A DNA stretch of 64,000 nt from Aeromonas encheleia. GTDB taxonomy: Bacteria; Pseudomonadota; Gammaproteobacteria; Enterobacterales; Aeromonadaceae. The notes beneath the pieces are model-generated. The model saw only the letters and a list, made by a program, of their open reading frames with translations, was not told where the DNA came from and did not search any database. Every line of letters starts with the position of its first letter. Within the stretch, counting starts at the first letter, position 1. The translations under genes were made by a program, and so were the position numbers. The stretch is from contig NZ_LR134376.1 of assembly GCF_900637545.1 (NCBI RefSeq), positions 339,501 to 403,500 on the forward strand. The letters run 5' to 3'. Positions 42,973 to 51,060 of this stretch are shown piece after piece.

Positions 42973-44748
42973 TTATATTTTTACTGCACGTATGAAATCG
43001 GGGAACCAGTCGGGGAAGTTATCGCGGAACATATCCATATCCTCCCTAAAGCTTTCAATTATTTCGGTTATTTTTACTCTTTGGGATAGTCTATTTTCTG
43101 TGGCAGGTAAAAGTCTCCCTGTTCTTTTTACTATCTGCTTTATTAGCGGTTCCCATAAATCAACGGCTTGCGCTCTAGTAATATTGTCTTGGAATGAAAT
43201 AGAGTATCTATTGGGGATTACTCTATTAGTAATCATTTCTATTATTGATGCTATAGCATGTATGATTATAAAATTAACACCAGGTCTACTAAGAAACTCA
43301 GCTTTCGGCTTATCTTGGTCGAGAAGTGTATTGTGTCGATTTGAATATGCGATCTCAGATTTAATTTTCAAAATTGCTTCATAAAGGCTATAAATGAAGA
43401 GTATGTGTCTTGATGTAATTGTTTTATTGAATGACACTCCATATAACTCATCATTCTCCCATATTTCAGTCTTCTGGTGATAACTGCTAGTGGGATGACC
43501 ATGAAATGCCATTAATATTTGTGCTAGCGATTCTGGATCAATCAGTATACGTTTCTGTGCAGCAGATAAATTTTTTCTGAGGCCTCCACTGTAATATGCA
43601 TCTCTAATTGTCTCAAATTCAGTACGTAAGCGAGTTTGTATTTCATCACCAGATCTAAAGTCAGATGCAAGAACTTTATTCTGAGAGTTATTTGCAAGTG
43701 TTATTTTTCGAATTTTGTCGTCGTCATTAACCTTAATGAATCGAATTCCAACCTTAATATTTTTATCTAACTCTTGTTCGTTAGTAGATAAACAACCTGT
43801 GGTTTGGGCTCCATTGACAATTGAAATACCTGTAATGGTATGGAGCCGTCCAAGAAGTTCATCTTGTTCATTAATATTAATGATATTAAAGTCATGTACT
43901 AATGCAGTTATTCCATTGTTACATACGAAAAAGTCCAAAGGTGTTTCTAATGCGCTCTTTTTTATTTGTCCGTTTATGGCTTGATCTTTATTATTACTTC
44001 CCATATATGATCGTACATTGGCACTAAAAAGTTTATCCTCTCCATATCTGTCATATAAATTCTTTAAAAATGTGGCGCTAACACTTGTGCTAAAGGTCTG
44101 CCATCCAGTGTCACTCGACTCTATAAATCCAGCATTGTTTTCTGTTTCTATTACATCACTAATTAAAATGGCATTTTGCTGAGAAAGATAAAGTTGATCT
44201 AGATTTTCAAGACCGACTTCGGTAGAGTCTACAATTATATTATTTTTACCTTGCCCTCTTAAGATTGTTGTTGCTTGAGCTCCAATACCATCCATAATCC
44301 TTTTGCATTCATCCGTTTGTGGACAGTTATGAACAAACCAGATGTGAATAATTTTTATTTGATCTTTTTCTATGCATTCGCGAGCTTTTATAACTTGTTC
44401 TCTAATTCTATTAGGTATATTTTCAATGTTCATTGAAAATAAAGCTGTAACTGCATAGCTACTATCTCTTGCTTTGTTAGGTCGTGCACCTTGCATTCTG
44501 AAATGTGGGGATTGAAATGACTGGATAACATATATTCTTGATGCGTCCTCATCAACAAAGAGAATATCTATGTTTTCATCATCGCCTCCTTCTGTGATAA
44601 TATCTGGTGCTATGCTTGTTATATCACCTACATTCCCATGTAATTCGATTGCATATAGTGCAGCATTTAAATTTCCATGCCTTGACAAGTCAGTGCGTTG
44701 TTGGAGCGCAGTCCAGAAATGGCTGTTTTCTAGATTTATAGTTGCCAT
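42973..44748 (-). CDS. AIPR-family abortive-infection phage-resistance protein
   Basis: 591 residues from ATG 44748, chosen because GGAGAT lies ~6 bases upstream; ATG 44760 has none. The C-terminal two thirds carry the AIPR (PF10592-type) pattern: LFSANVRSYMGS, DFFVCNNGITAL, ISIVNGAQTTGCLS, TLANNSQNKV. The N-terminal ~110 residues resemble the PD-(D/E)xK-like domain of the family (Asp61 in NIDILF, then Gln76-Ser-Phe78 where family members often have QSK). AIPR proteins were first linked to abortive infection in lactococci; the mechanism is poorly known. Strongly AT-rich and isolated, so probably acquired. Confidence 0.82.
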   Translation of the reverse strand: MATINLENSHFWTALQQRTDLSRHGNLNAALYAIELHGNVGDITSIAPDIITEGGDDENIDILFVDEDASRIYVIQSFQSPHFRMQGARPNKARDSSYAVTALFSMNIENIPNRIREQVIKARECIEKDQIKIIHIWFVHNCPQTDECKRIMDGIGAQATTILRGQGKNNIIVDSTEVGLENLDQLYLSQQNAILISDVIETENNAGFIESSDTGWQTFSTSVSATFLKNLYDRYGEDKLFSANVRSYMGSNNKDQAINGQIKKSALETPLDFFVCNNGITALVHDFNIININEQDELLGRLHTITGISIVNGAQTTGCLSTNEQELDKNIKVGIRFIKVNDDDKIRKITLANNSQNKVLASDFRSGDEIQTRLRTEFETIRDAYYSGGLRKNLSAAQKRILIDPESLAQILMAFHGHPTSSYHQKTEIWENDELYGVSFNKTITSRHILFIYSLYEAILKIKSEIAYSNRHNTLLDQDKPKAEFLSRPGVNFIIIHAIASIIEMITNRVIPNRYSISFQDNITRAQAVDLWEPLIKQIVKRTGRLLPATENRLSQRVKITEIIESFREDMDMFRDNFPDWFPDFIRAVKI

Positions 44749-45088
44749 GAGTATCTCCATTTGATTACTAAAAATTTATATTTATATCAGTTGCTAGATT
44801 CTTGATGTAATATTTTTTTTTAATTTCTCTGGGAAGGTTAGTTGTATTTTCTCGTCAATTTAAAAAATCACTTTTTCTAACTTAGGCAGAGCAACAGGTG
44901 CATCTGTCGTAATTTAATGTCTAGAGTATCCTTTTGTGGGTTCTGCATGAAGCTCTTTGGAGTGGAAATGTGAGATAAGGCTACTTCTTTATAAGTGGTT
45001 AAAAAAACACCGCTTCCCAGATGGCGTTATTAATAAGCATCTATTTTTATTGAGATCCTAGCTTTCCCTTCAGCCCTTATTGGTCGCT
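44749..45088. other. AT-rich gap upstream of the AIPR gene
   Basis: About 340 bases, the first ~130 very AT-rich and suited to an AIPR promoter (TATAAA-like boxes on the minus strand). No credible ORF, no tRNA, and no clear direct repeats marking an insertion boundary were seen. GC content returns to normal at the acetyltransferase gene. Confidence 0.4.
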
Positions 45089-45721
45089 TCAAGTGATCTT
45101 TTCCAACTCCGTAATATCCCCACCGCCAATCAATTTCAAATTCCGGCTGATCTGCTCCACCGGCCAGTCCCACCAGGCGATGGCGTTGAGACGCGCTATG
45201 GTGTCGTCGTCGAAGCGGTAGCGGATCACCCTGGCTGGGTTGCCGCCGACGATGGCATAGTCGGGCACGTCGCCTGTGACCACGGAGCGGGCGGCGATGA
45301 TGGCGCCGTTGCCGACCTTGACGCCCGGCATGATCAGCGCGTCATAGCCAATCCAGACATCGTTGCCAATCACCGTATCCCCCTTGTAGGGGAGGCTGCC
45401 CGGTGCGGGGGCGGCGCTCTCCCAGCCGTTGCCGAAGATAAAGAAGGGGTAGGTGGAGAAGCCGGAGCGCTGGTGGTTGGCGCCGTTCATGATGAACTTG
45501 ACCCCGCGGGCGATGGCGCAGAACTTGCCGATGATCAGCTTGTCGCCGATGAAGGGGAAGTGGTAGAGAACGTTGCGCTCAAAGCCTGCCGAGTCTTCCG
45601 GGTCATCGTAGTAGCTGTAGTCGCCCACCTCGATATTGGGCCCCTTGATGGTGTTCTTGATAAAGCACACCTGGGGGAAGCCCTTCATGGGGTGGGGATT
45701 GGCGGGGTCGGGTCCGTGCAT
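45089..45721 (-). CDS. Vat-like streptogramin A / xenobiotic acetyltransferase
   Basis: 210-residue left-handed beta-helix acetyltransferase of the Vat/CatB group. Strong Vat marks: MHGPDPANPHPMKGF near the start, VGDYSYYDD, VLYHFPFIGDKLIIGKFCAI, FIMNGANH with catalytic-type His83, and VIGNDVWIGYDALIMPGVKVG. Vat enzymes O-acetylate streptogramin A; the closest recall is to Vat rather than CatB. Chromosomal homologues may have other natural substrates. A strong ribosome-binding site (GAGAGGAG) precedes the ATG. GC content is normal, so it is likely resident rather than part of the AT-rich island. Confidence 0.85.
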   Translation of the reverse strand: MHGPDPANPHPMKGFPQVCFIKNTIKGPNIEVGDYSYYDDPEDSAGFERNVLYHFPFIGDKLIIGKFCAIARGVKFIMNGANHQRSGFSTYPFFIFGNGWESAAPAPGSLPYKGDTVIGNDVWIGYDALIMPGVKVGNGAIIAARSVVTGDVPDYAIVGGNPARVIRYRFDDDTIARLNAIAWWDWPVEQISRNLKLIGGGDITELEKIT

Positions 45722-45922
45722 GGGGTGCTCCTCTCGAATCTGGGTTTTTGATACCCTAACGGAACCTAGCAGCCCTGTGCCACCTTTTTGTACACCCTGG
45801 TTCGCCAGGCTTTGTCGCCCCGTGTCGGTTCACGCATCGACCCGGGGCGGGTTTTTCTCTAGCATGGACCGATAGCGGGGCAGGGGCTCCGCCACCACGG
45901 TTATTCTGGCGGAGAGAACAAG

Positions 45923-46510
45923 ATGAAGACGCGTCACCTGCTCATGCTGAGCGCCCTGTTGCTGGGCGGCTGTACCATCAATCCCTACGGCAGTACCCCG
46001 GCGCCCGTCACCGAGCCGGACCAGCCGGTGAGCCAGCCGGACAAAGCCGTGACCGAGCCCGACGCGGCCGAGCCGGTTCCCGCCCCCAAACCCGTTGCCC
46101 CGACCGGCCTGGCGCTGGCCATGGCGGATGCCTTCCTCAAGGCCCCCGAGGTGCAGGCGCTGACCCAGGGCGGCAGCCCTGTGCTGTTGCTGATGCCGCC
46201 TCAGAACGGCACAGGGGAAGAGTTCAACACTCAACCCATGGCCATCGCCATGAGCAAGCGGATCCAGGCCAACAGCGGTTTTCGCTTCGCCGATCCGGGC
46301 CAGGTCGCGGCCATCACCGGCCAGCTCGAGTATCAGCAGGGGGGCATGAACCCGGCCTCCCTGGTGCGGCTGGGTCGCCAGACCGGGGCCGGCTACATGC
46401 TGTACGGGGATCTCGTCTCCGAGGGGAGCCGTTACCGGCTCGCCATGAGCCTGATGGATCTGAAAAGCGGCGAGCTGCTCTGGAACGGCAGCCGTAGCGC
46501 CAGCCGCTGA
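45923..46510 (+). CDS. lpoB: Penicillin-binding protein activator LpoB
   Basis: Outer-membrane lipoprotein that reaches through the periplasm to activate PBP1b. The lipobox LLGGC places the lipidated Cys at residue 17. Residues ~20-65 are a Pro/Ala/Glu-rich linker (TPAPVTEPDQPVSQPDKAVT), and the globular domain follows with LLLMPPQNGTGEEFNTQPMA and GAGYMLYGDLVSEG, the LpoB signature. Length 195 fits. Downstream genes read the other way; no terminator was clear. Confidence 0.9.
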   Translation: MKTRHLLMLSALLLGGCTINPYGSTPAPVTEPDQPVSQPDKAVTEPDAAEPVPAPKPVAPTGLALAMADAFLKAPEVQALTQGGSPVLLLMPPQNGTGEEFNTQPMAIAMSKRIQANSGFRFADPGQVAAITGQLEYQQGGMNPASLVRLGRQTGAGYMLYGDLVSEGSRYRLAMSLMDLKSGELLWNGSRSASR

Positions 46511-46540
46511 GCCCTGGCGAGGGGTGAGGTCATCCTCGCC

Positions 46541-46954
46541 TCACCCCTGCTTTTTCAAAAAGTAACTGGTATGCCCTGGGGGCATATCGGGCAGCTCACC
46601 GAAGACGGCATAGCCCTGCTTCCGATAGAAGGGCAGCGCCTGGAAGCTGGTGGTCTCGAGGTGGATGCGGGTGATGCCGCGGGCTTGGGCTGCTTGCTCC
46701 AGGGTGGCCAGCAGGCGGGCGCCCCAGCCATCCTGGCGGATGGGCTCGTCGACCCAGAGCCCCTCGATATGCAGCCAGCCCCACTTGATCTCGCCGAGGA
46801 TGCCGCCTCGCACTCTCCCCTCCTCATCCTTCACAAAGCTGGCGATCCGCTCCCGGGGCAGGGGGCCGGTGACGCTCTCATTGAACCGGTTCAGCCCCGT
46901 CCGCAAGGCGTCGAAGTCGGTTAACTGGGGGGATTGGGGGGCGGTCAGTTGCAT
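46541..46954 (-). CDS. GNAT acetyltransferase, small
   Basis: 137 residues from ATG 46954, with GGAGC upstream at good spacing; the longer frame to 47170 has no support. GNAT motif A is seen in DGWGARLLATLEQAAQARGITRIHLETTSFQALPFY, with the C-terminal FYRKQGYAVFGE motif B. The protein is a minimal single-domain acetyltransferase with unknown target. It converges with lpoB. Confidence 0.8.
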   Translation of the reverse strand: MQLTAPQSPQLTDFDALRTGLNRFNESVTGPLPRERIASFVKDEEGRVRGGILGEIKWGWLHIEGLWVDEPIRQDGWGARLLATLEQAAQARGITRIHLETTSFQALPFYRKQGYAVFGELPDMPPGHTSYFLKKQG

Positions 46955-47247
46955 AATAAGCTCCGTATGAAGAGCCTCCACCATTAACCCGGGGGCCTGC
47001 CGGTGGTCAAGCCGGATGGCATCTGTCGGCCGCCGATCCCACACTATGGAGATGATGGCCCGGCCAGAATGGCCAGCATGCCTGCCTTGGCTCAGGTTGT
47101 CCGAGCGGGCGCGATGCCCGACGGGAGAGGGGCCTGGCGGGTCATGGCGGTCCTGACAAGGCCGTATCAAGGTCTCTTCCTGTACGATAATCGCAGGTAG
47201 GGCATAGGTGAAATGCCCATTCTGACGGCGCAGCAGACGAGGTACCT

Positions 47248-48138
47248 ATGACGCTCTCGGTCACGCAACTCTATGAAGTCATGACCCAGTTGCCGGATCC
47301 CGTGTTTATCCTGAGCGAGGATGGTTACTACGTCGAATACATAGGTGGCATCGAGCAGCTCTCCTATCAGGACGGCAATCCGCTGGCGGGCAAGCAGCTG
47401 GCCGACGTCTTGCCCGCCGCGATGGCGCAGTGGGTGATGGCGCAGGTCGCGCTGGCCTTGAGCAGCGGGCAGGTGCAGGTGGTGGAGTATGAGCTGGCCG
47501 CCACCGAGGTGGAGGGGATAGATGCCGCCGCCGGGCCGCAGGGGACGCAGCGCTTCGAGGGCAAGATAGCGCCGCTGCCCTCGCGCTATGAGGGCAAGCG
47601 GGCGGTGGCCTGGGTGACCCGCAACATCACCCGCCAGCACGAGCTGCAGCAGCGGCTCAAGCGGCTCGGCGAGACGGATCAGCTGACCGGCCTCTACAAC
47701 CGCCATTTCTTCTTCGAGCACTACAGACACAAGCTGCAGGGCCAGGGGCGTACTGGCCTCATCATGCTGGATATCGATCACTTCAAGCAGATCAACGACA
47801 ACTTCGGCCATCAGACCGGGGACAGGGTGCTGTGTCGCTTCTGCGAGTGCGTGGCCGCCCAGCTGCGGGTGGAGGATCTGTTCGTGCGCAGCGGTGGCGA
47901 GGAGTTTTTGATCCTGTTGCCGCAGATAGACGAGGCCATACTGCCGAAGGTGGCGGAGCGGATCCGCGCCGCGGTGGCGGCCATGGCGCCGGATCCGGTG
48001 CCCATCACCGTGAGTCTGGGCAGCACCCTGATCCAGCCGGGAGAGGAGGTCAACGCCGTGCTGGCCCGCGCCGACGAGTGGCTCTATCGGGCCAAGCGGA
48101 GCGGGCGCAACCGGGTGGCCCATGATCCGGACTCCTGA
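47248..48138 (+). CDS. PAS-GGDEF diguanylate cyclase
   Basis: 296 residues: an N-terminal PAS-like sensor domain (~8-125; YYVEYIGGIEQLSY) and a GGDEF domain (~140-290). The active-site loop reads GGEEF (216-220), metal-binding Asp is in MLDIDHFKQINDNFGH, and the inhibitory I-site RxxD (Arg207-Asp210) lies five residues upstream, so it should make c-di-GMP with product feedback. No membrane segments; cytoplasmic. Possibly linked to pilus or biofilm control, but nothing nearby shows this. It is monocistronic and ends at a strong terminator. Confidence 0.92.
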   Translation: MTLSVTQLYEVMTQLPDPVFILSEDGYYVEYIGGIEQLSYQDGNPLAGKQLADVLPAAMAQWVMAQVALALSSGQVQVVEYELAATEVEGIDAAAGPQGTQRFEGKIAPLPSRYEGKRAVAWVTRNITRQHELQQRLKRLGETDQLTGLYNRHFFFEHYRHKLQGQGRTGLIMLDIDHFKQINDNFGHQTGDRVLCRFCECVAAQLRVEDLFVRSGGEEFLILLPQIDEAILPKVAERIRAAVAAMAPDPVPITVSLGSTLIQPGEEVNAVLARADEWLYRAKRSGRNRVAHDPDS

Positions 48139-48163
48139 CTTTGGCTCCTCTGAGCCTCAAAGC

Positions 48164-48191
48164 ACAAGGGCGACCAGCTGGTCGCCCTTGT
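48164..48191. terminator. Bidirectional terminator, GGDEF / exoD
   Basis: ACAAGGGCGACCA (48164-48176), GC, TGGTCGCCCTTGT (48179-48191), followed by TCGTTT. A perfect 13-bp stem between converging genes. Confidence 0.85.
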
Positions 48192-48219
48192 TCGTTTATG
48201 CGGCCTTGGCCAAGGCGCT

Positions 48220-48858
48220 CTAACCCAACAGGGTCGAGACGTTCTGGCCCGCCATCAGCAGCCCTATGGCCAGTACGCCGAACCAGACCAGGGTCGCGCT
48301 CACCAGCGCGTAGCCGCCGGCGACGAACAGGCCGTCGCGCTGCAACATGCCGATGGCCAGCAGCAGTATGGCCCAGGCGGGCATGGCGTTGGTGAACGGG
48401 ATGGCGCCGAGCGGCAGCATCAGCAGCAGGGCGGCCAGCATGATCAGCAGGCCGTTACAGCGGTTGACGGCGGTGCTGCCGGTCAGCAGCAGCAGGCGTG
48501 GCCGGATGAAGCGATCGATGCGGGCCAGCAGATCCGCCCCCTTGTGCAGGGTCGGCTTGAGCTGCTCGGCGGCGAAGCGGCGCTCCATCAGGATGGCGGG
48601 CAGCCAGGGCACCCGGTTGAGGGTGATGCCGATGCCGATGAACAGGATCAGCAGGCCGAACGGGGTGCTGACGCCGGGGATGGAGACCGGCAACAGGAAG
48701 GGCACTGTGAGCAGCACGCAGAACAGCAGCATGCCCTGCTCGCCGACCAGGGCGAGCATGTCCCGCAGGCTGATATGGCTCTCCTCGATGGCGTGGGCGG
48801 TCGCCCGCAGCGTGTCGGAGAGTCGATGTTGTGGGTCGTTGAGTTGCGCGGCAACCAT
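48220..48858 (-). CDS. ExoD-family membrane protein
   Basis: 212 residues from ATG 48858 (GAGGA 8 bases upstream; the longer frame to 48918 is less likely). The hydrophobic profile shows four to five segments, with VPFLLPVSIPGVSTPFG and LPLGAIPFTNAMPAWAILLLAIGML matching the ExoD family, first named for exopolysaccharide defects in rhizobia. The molecular role is unknown. An amphipathic helical region (ISLRDMLALVGEQG) precedes the first membrane helix. Confidence 0.82.
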   Translation of the reverse strand: MVAAQLNDPQHRLSDTLRATAHAIEESHISLRDMLALVGEQGMLLFCVLLTVPFLLPVSIPGVSTPFGLLILFIGIGITLNRVPWLPAILMERRFAAEQLKPTLHKGADLLARIDRFIRPRLLLLTGSTAVNRCNGLLIMLAALLLMLPLGAIPFTNAMPAWAILLLAIGMLQRDGLFVAGGYALVSATLVWFGVLAIGLLMAGQNVSTLLG

Positions 48859-49084
48859 TCCTGAGATCCTCGTCCTGTTGAAGGCCACCCCTGTGGCCGC
48901 CGCTAGCTTACGTGGCAAGGGTTAATCCCAGATGAATGGGCCTGGCCGGCGTACATCTTGGGGGGCAGGCGAGGGCCGGATCCGCCAGATGGGTCGAAAT
49001 TGTCTGGTACAGCCCCTATTTAGGCGCGGCCTCGAGGGGCTCTGATATGCTTCTGGCACGATCAATGCCAATCAGGGGAAGGCC

Positions 49085-49708
49085 GTGAGAAAAAGAGCAG
49101 GAATGATGGTGATGGGACTGTTGCTGCCGCTGGGTCAGAGCTGGGGGGCCGAACCGGCCGCCGATCTGGGCTGGCAGGTGACGCCTTTCCTCGGTTACAG
49201 CTCCTCCCTCGACTTCGAGGCGATGGATGAACCCGAGCCCACGCCGCACTCGAGCGACATCGACTCCCTGCAGGGGGAGAGCTCGGGCAACTGGGGCCTG
49301 TTCATCAGCAAGGAGGTCAACGACCCCGGCATGATAGAGCTGCTCTACAGCCACCAGTCGACCCCCATCTCCCCCGATCAGCCGGATCGGCTGACGGTGG
49401 ATACCCTGCACTTCGCCGGTGCCCTGACCCTCTCCGACAACGTCATGGCCCCCTATATAGGCGCCGGGATCGGGTTGACGCGCTTCGATGCCTACGACAG
49501 CGAGGTGGCGCCCTCCATGTCGCTGGCCCTGGGGGTGCAACCGCGCCTGACCGACAGGCTGGCGCTGCGGGCCGAGGTGCGCGGTTACGGCTCCCTGGTC
49601 AACGAAGACAGCCAGTTCCTCTGCAACCCCGAGATCTGTGCCTTCCGGGTGCGGGGGGAGCTGATCACCCAGTGGCAGGCCAATGTCGGCTTGACCCTGA
49701 GGTTCTGA
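49085..49708 (+). CDS. Outer-membrane beta-barrel protein (OmpW/OmpA-barrel-like)
   Basis: 207 residues starting at GTG 49085 after GGGGAAG. Signal peptide (MRKRAGMMVMGLLLPLGQSWGA), then alternating polar/hydrophobic strands ending in the outer-membrane C-terminal signature F (GLTLRF). The glycine-rich APYIGAGIGLTRF segment is a strand hairpin of small 8-stranded barrels. A loop with CNPEIC may form a disulfide. Function unknown. Confidence 0.75.
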   Translation: MRKRAGMMVMGLLLPLGQSWGAEPAADLGWQVTPFLGYSSSLDFEAMDEPEPTPHSSDIDSLQGESSGNWGLFISKEVNDPGMIELLYSHQSTPISPDQPDRLTVDTLHFAGALTLSDNVMAPYIGAGIGLTRFDAYDSEVAPSMSLALGVQPRLTDRLALRAEVRGYGSLVNEDSQFLCNPEICAFRVRGELITQWQANVGLTLRF

Positions 49709-49748
49709 GTCCCATCATGGTGAGACTCTCCCCGCAGGATCAGGAGCC

Positions 49749-50279
49749 TTGAATACGTTGCGACCACTGCCCCGCGAGCTGCCCGTCCTGCCGACCCCAC
49801 GGCTGCAACTGCGCCCGTTCGGGGTGCAAGACAGCGAGGATCTGTTCGCCATCTACGGGGATCCCGCCGTGATGCGTTTCGTCGGGGAGGCGCCCTTTCC
49901 TGCACTCGCGACGGTGGCGCAGATGTTGGCGAGCGTCGAGCGCCTGCTGGCCAGGGGGGAATCGCTGGAGTGGGGGCTGGTCGAGAGGGGTGGCCGTCTC
50001 ATCGGCACCTGCGGCCTGCACGGCTTCGAGCCTGCGCTCCGTCAGGCCGAGCTGGGCTGCATGCTGGCCCGCAGCCATTGGGGTCAGGGCCTGATGGGCG
50101 AGGCGCTGGGCGCCTTGATGGGGTTCGCGCGGGAGCTGGGTATAACGACTCTGCTGGCCGATATCGAGCCGGAGAATCTGCCCAGCCAGGAGTTGTTCCG
50201 GCGGCTGGGCTTCGTCTGGCAGCGAGATACCTATTACCAACTGAGGCTGGATGAAGGGATCAGGGGATGCCGCGAGTGA
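49749..50279 (+). CDS. GNAT acetyltransferase (RimJ/RimL type)
   Basis: 176 residues. The start is TTG 49749, supported by CAGGAG six bases upstream; no ATG lies nearby. LPTPRLQLRPFGVQDSEDLFAIYGDP is the RimJ/RimL N-terminal pattern, and HWGQGLMGEALGALMGFAREL is GNAT motif A. Its 3' end overlaps the converging YdhR-like gene by 20 bases. The target is unknown. Confidence 0.82.
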   Translation: MNTLRPLPRELPVLPTPRLQLRPFGVQDSEDLFAIYGDPAVMRFVGEAPFPALATVAQMLASVERLLARGESLEWGLVERGGRLIGTCGLHGFEPALRQAELGCMLARSHWGQGLMGEALGALMGFARELGITTLLADIEPENLPSQELFRRLGFVWQRDTYYQLRLDEGIRGCRE

Positions 50280-50565
50280 GGCGGCTCAAGGACTCGTTGA
50301 CGTCGAACAGCCGGTATTGCACCTCGCTCGCACCCATGGCGAGCAGCCGCTGCTCGTGCATCTTCACATAGTCCAAGGCACTGCCCTCATCCTCGAACAG
50401 ATAGATGCCGCCGGCCTCGCCGGTGCGTGGATTTTCGGTCCAGATCTTGGAGATGAAGCCGGGCTCCCGGGTGATGGACTCCGCCAGCGGCACCGCCGCC
50501 TCGGTGAGGGCCGGCCCCATCATGGCGGCGGGGAAGTTGAAATGGATTTGCAGCAAACTGGGCAT
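50260..50565 (-). CDS. YdhR-like monooxygenase-fold protein
   Basis: 101 residues of the YdhR/ABM ferredoxin-like type: MPSLLQIHFNFPA, AESITREPGFISKIWTENP and GGIYLFEDEGSALDYVKMHEQRL. Structures of the family are dimeric alpha/beta barrels related to quinol monooxygenases. The gene is divergent from a HxlR-family regulator, the usual arrangement for HxlR targets that handle reactive quinones or aldehydes. The 3' end overlaps the GNAT gene. Confidence 0.82.
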   Translation of the reverse strand: MPSLLQIHFNFPAAMMGPALTEAAVPLAESITREPGFISKIWTENPRTGEAGGIYLFEDEGSALDYVKMHEQRLLAMGASEVQYRLFDVNESLSRLTRGIP

Positions 50566-50654
50566 GGCGGGCTCTCTCTTCGGGTAGACAAGGGACTGGC
50601 CGCATCATAAGAAGCCGGCATCCTGGCTGCAAGAAGGCACATTTTGGTGGCATA

Positions 50655-50670
50655 GTTACCCCAAAGTAAC
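50655..50670. promoter_or_regulatory. Putative HxlR operator
   Basis: Inverted repeat GTTAC-N6-GTAAC (50655-50659 / 50666-50670) in the 122-base gap between the divergent ydhR-like and hxlR-like genes. Short dyads of this kind are typical operators of HxlR-family repressors. It lies about 18 bases before the regulator's GTG. Confidence 0.6.
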
Positions 50671-50687
50671 CACTCACGAGGCACCCC

Positions 50688-51041
50688 GTGCACCCACCCC
50701 CTTGCCCCGCTTACGAGGTACTGCGACTGCTGACCGGTAAATGGAAGCCGGCCATCCTGTTTCATCTGCGTGAGCAGACCCTGCGTTTTGGCGATCTTCG
50801 CCGTTGCCTGCCGGCGGTCAGCCAGAAGGTGCTCACCGCCCAGCTCAAGGCGCTGGAGGCCGATGGCGTCATCGCTCGCACCCTGCATCCCGAGGTGCCC
50901 CCCAGGGTGGAATACGCCCTGAGCCCGCTCGGCACCGCCCTCATCCCCTTGTTGCAACAGATGCACGACTTCGCCCTGAGCCATGCCGAGCAGTTGACGG
51001 GGGACGCGAAGCGGGTCGAGGCGCCTATGATGACGCCCTGA
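50688..51041 (+). CDS. HxlR-family transcriptional regulator
   Basis: 117 residues. It starts at GTG 50688 with CPAYEVLRLLTGKWKPAILFHL, the hallmark of the HxlR winged-helix family: a Cys near the N-terminus, then GKW. The recognition helix is in FGDLRRCLPAVSQKVLTAQLKALE. Cys6 could be redox- or electrophile-sensing as in HypR/QorR/YodB. It lies divergent from the ydhR-like gene and probably represses it and itself through the dyad between them. Confidence 0.9.
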   Translation: MHPPPCPAYEVLRLLTGKWKPAILFHLREQTLRFGDLRRCLPAVSQKVLTAQLKALEADGVIARTLHPEVPPRVEYALSPLGTALIPLLQQMHDFALSHAEQLTGDAKRVEAPMMTP

Positions 51042-51060
51042 CTCGCCGATGAGCCTGTGG

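Noticed and set aside
42973..44748. Type I or III restriction-modification enzyme as an explanation for the AIPR gene.
   Set aside because: No helicase, methyltransferase or specificity gene lies nearby, and the motifs NNGITAL and IVNGAQTT are AIPR features.
46955..47247. A possible 65-codon gene (47003-47200, plus strand) in the gap before the diguanylate cyclase gene.
   Set aside because: No ribosome-binding site, unusual composition (many Pro, Arg, Met), and it would overlap the likely promoter of the cyclase gene.
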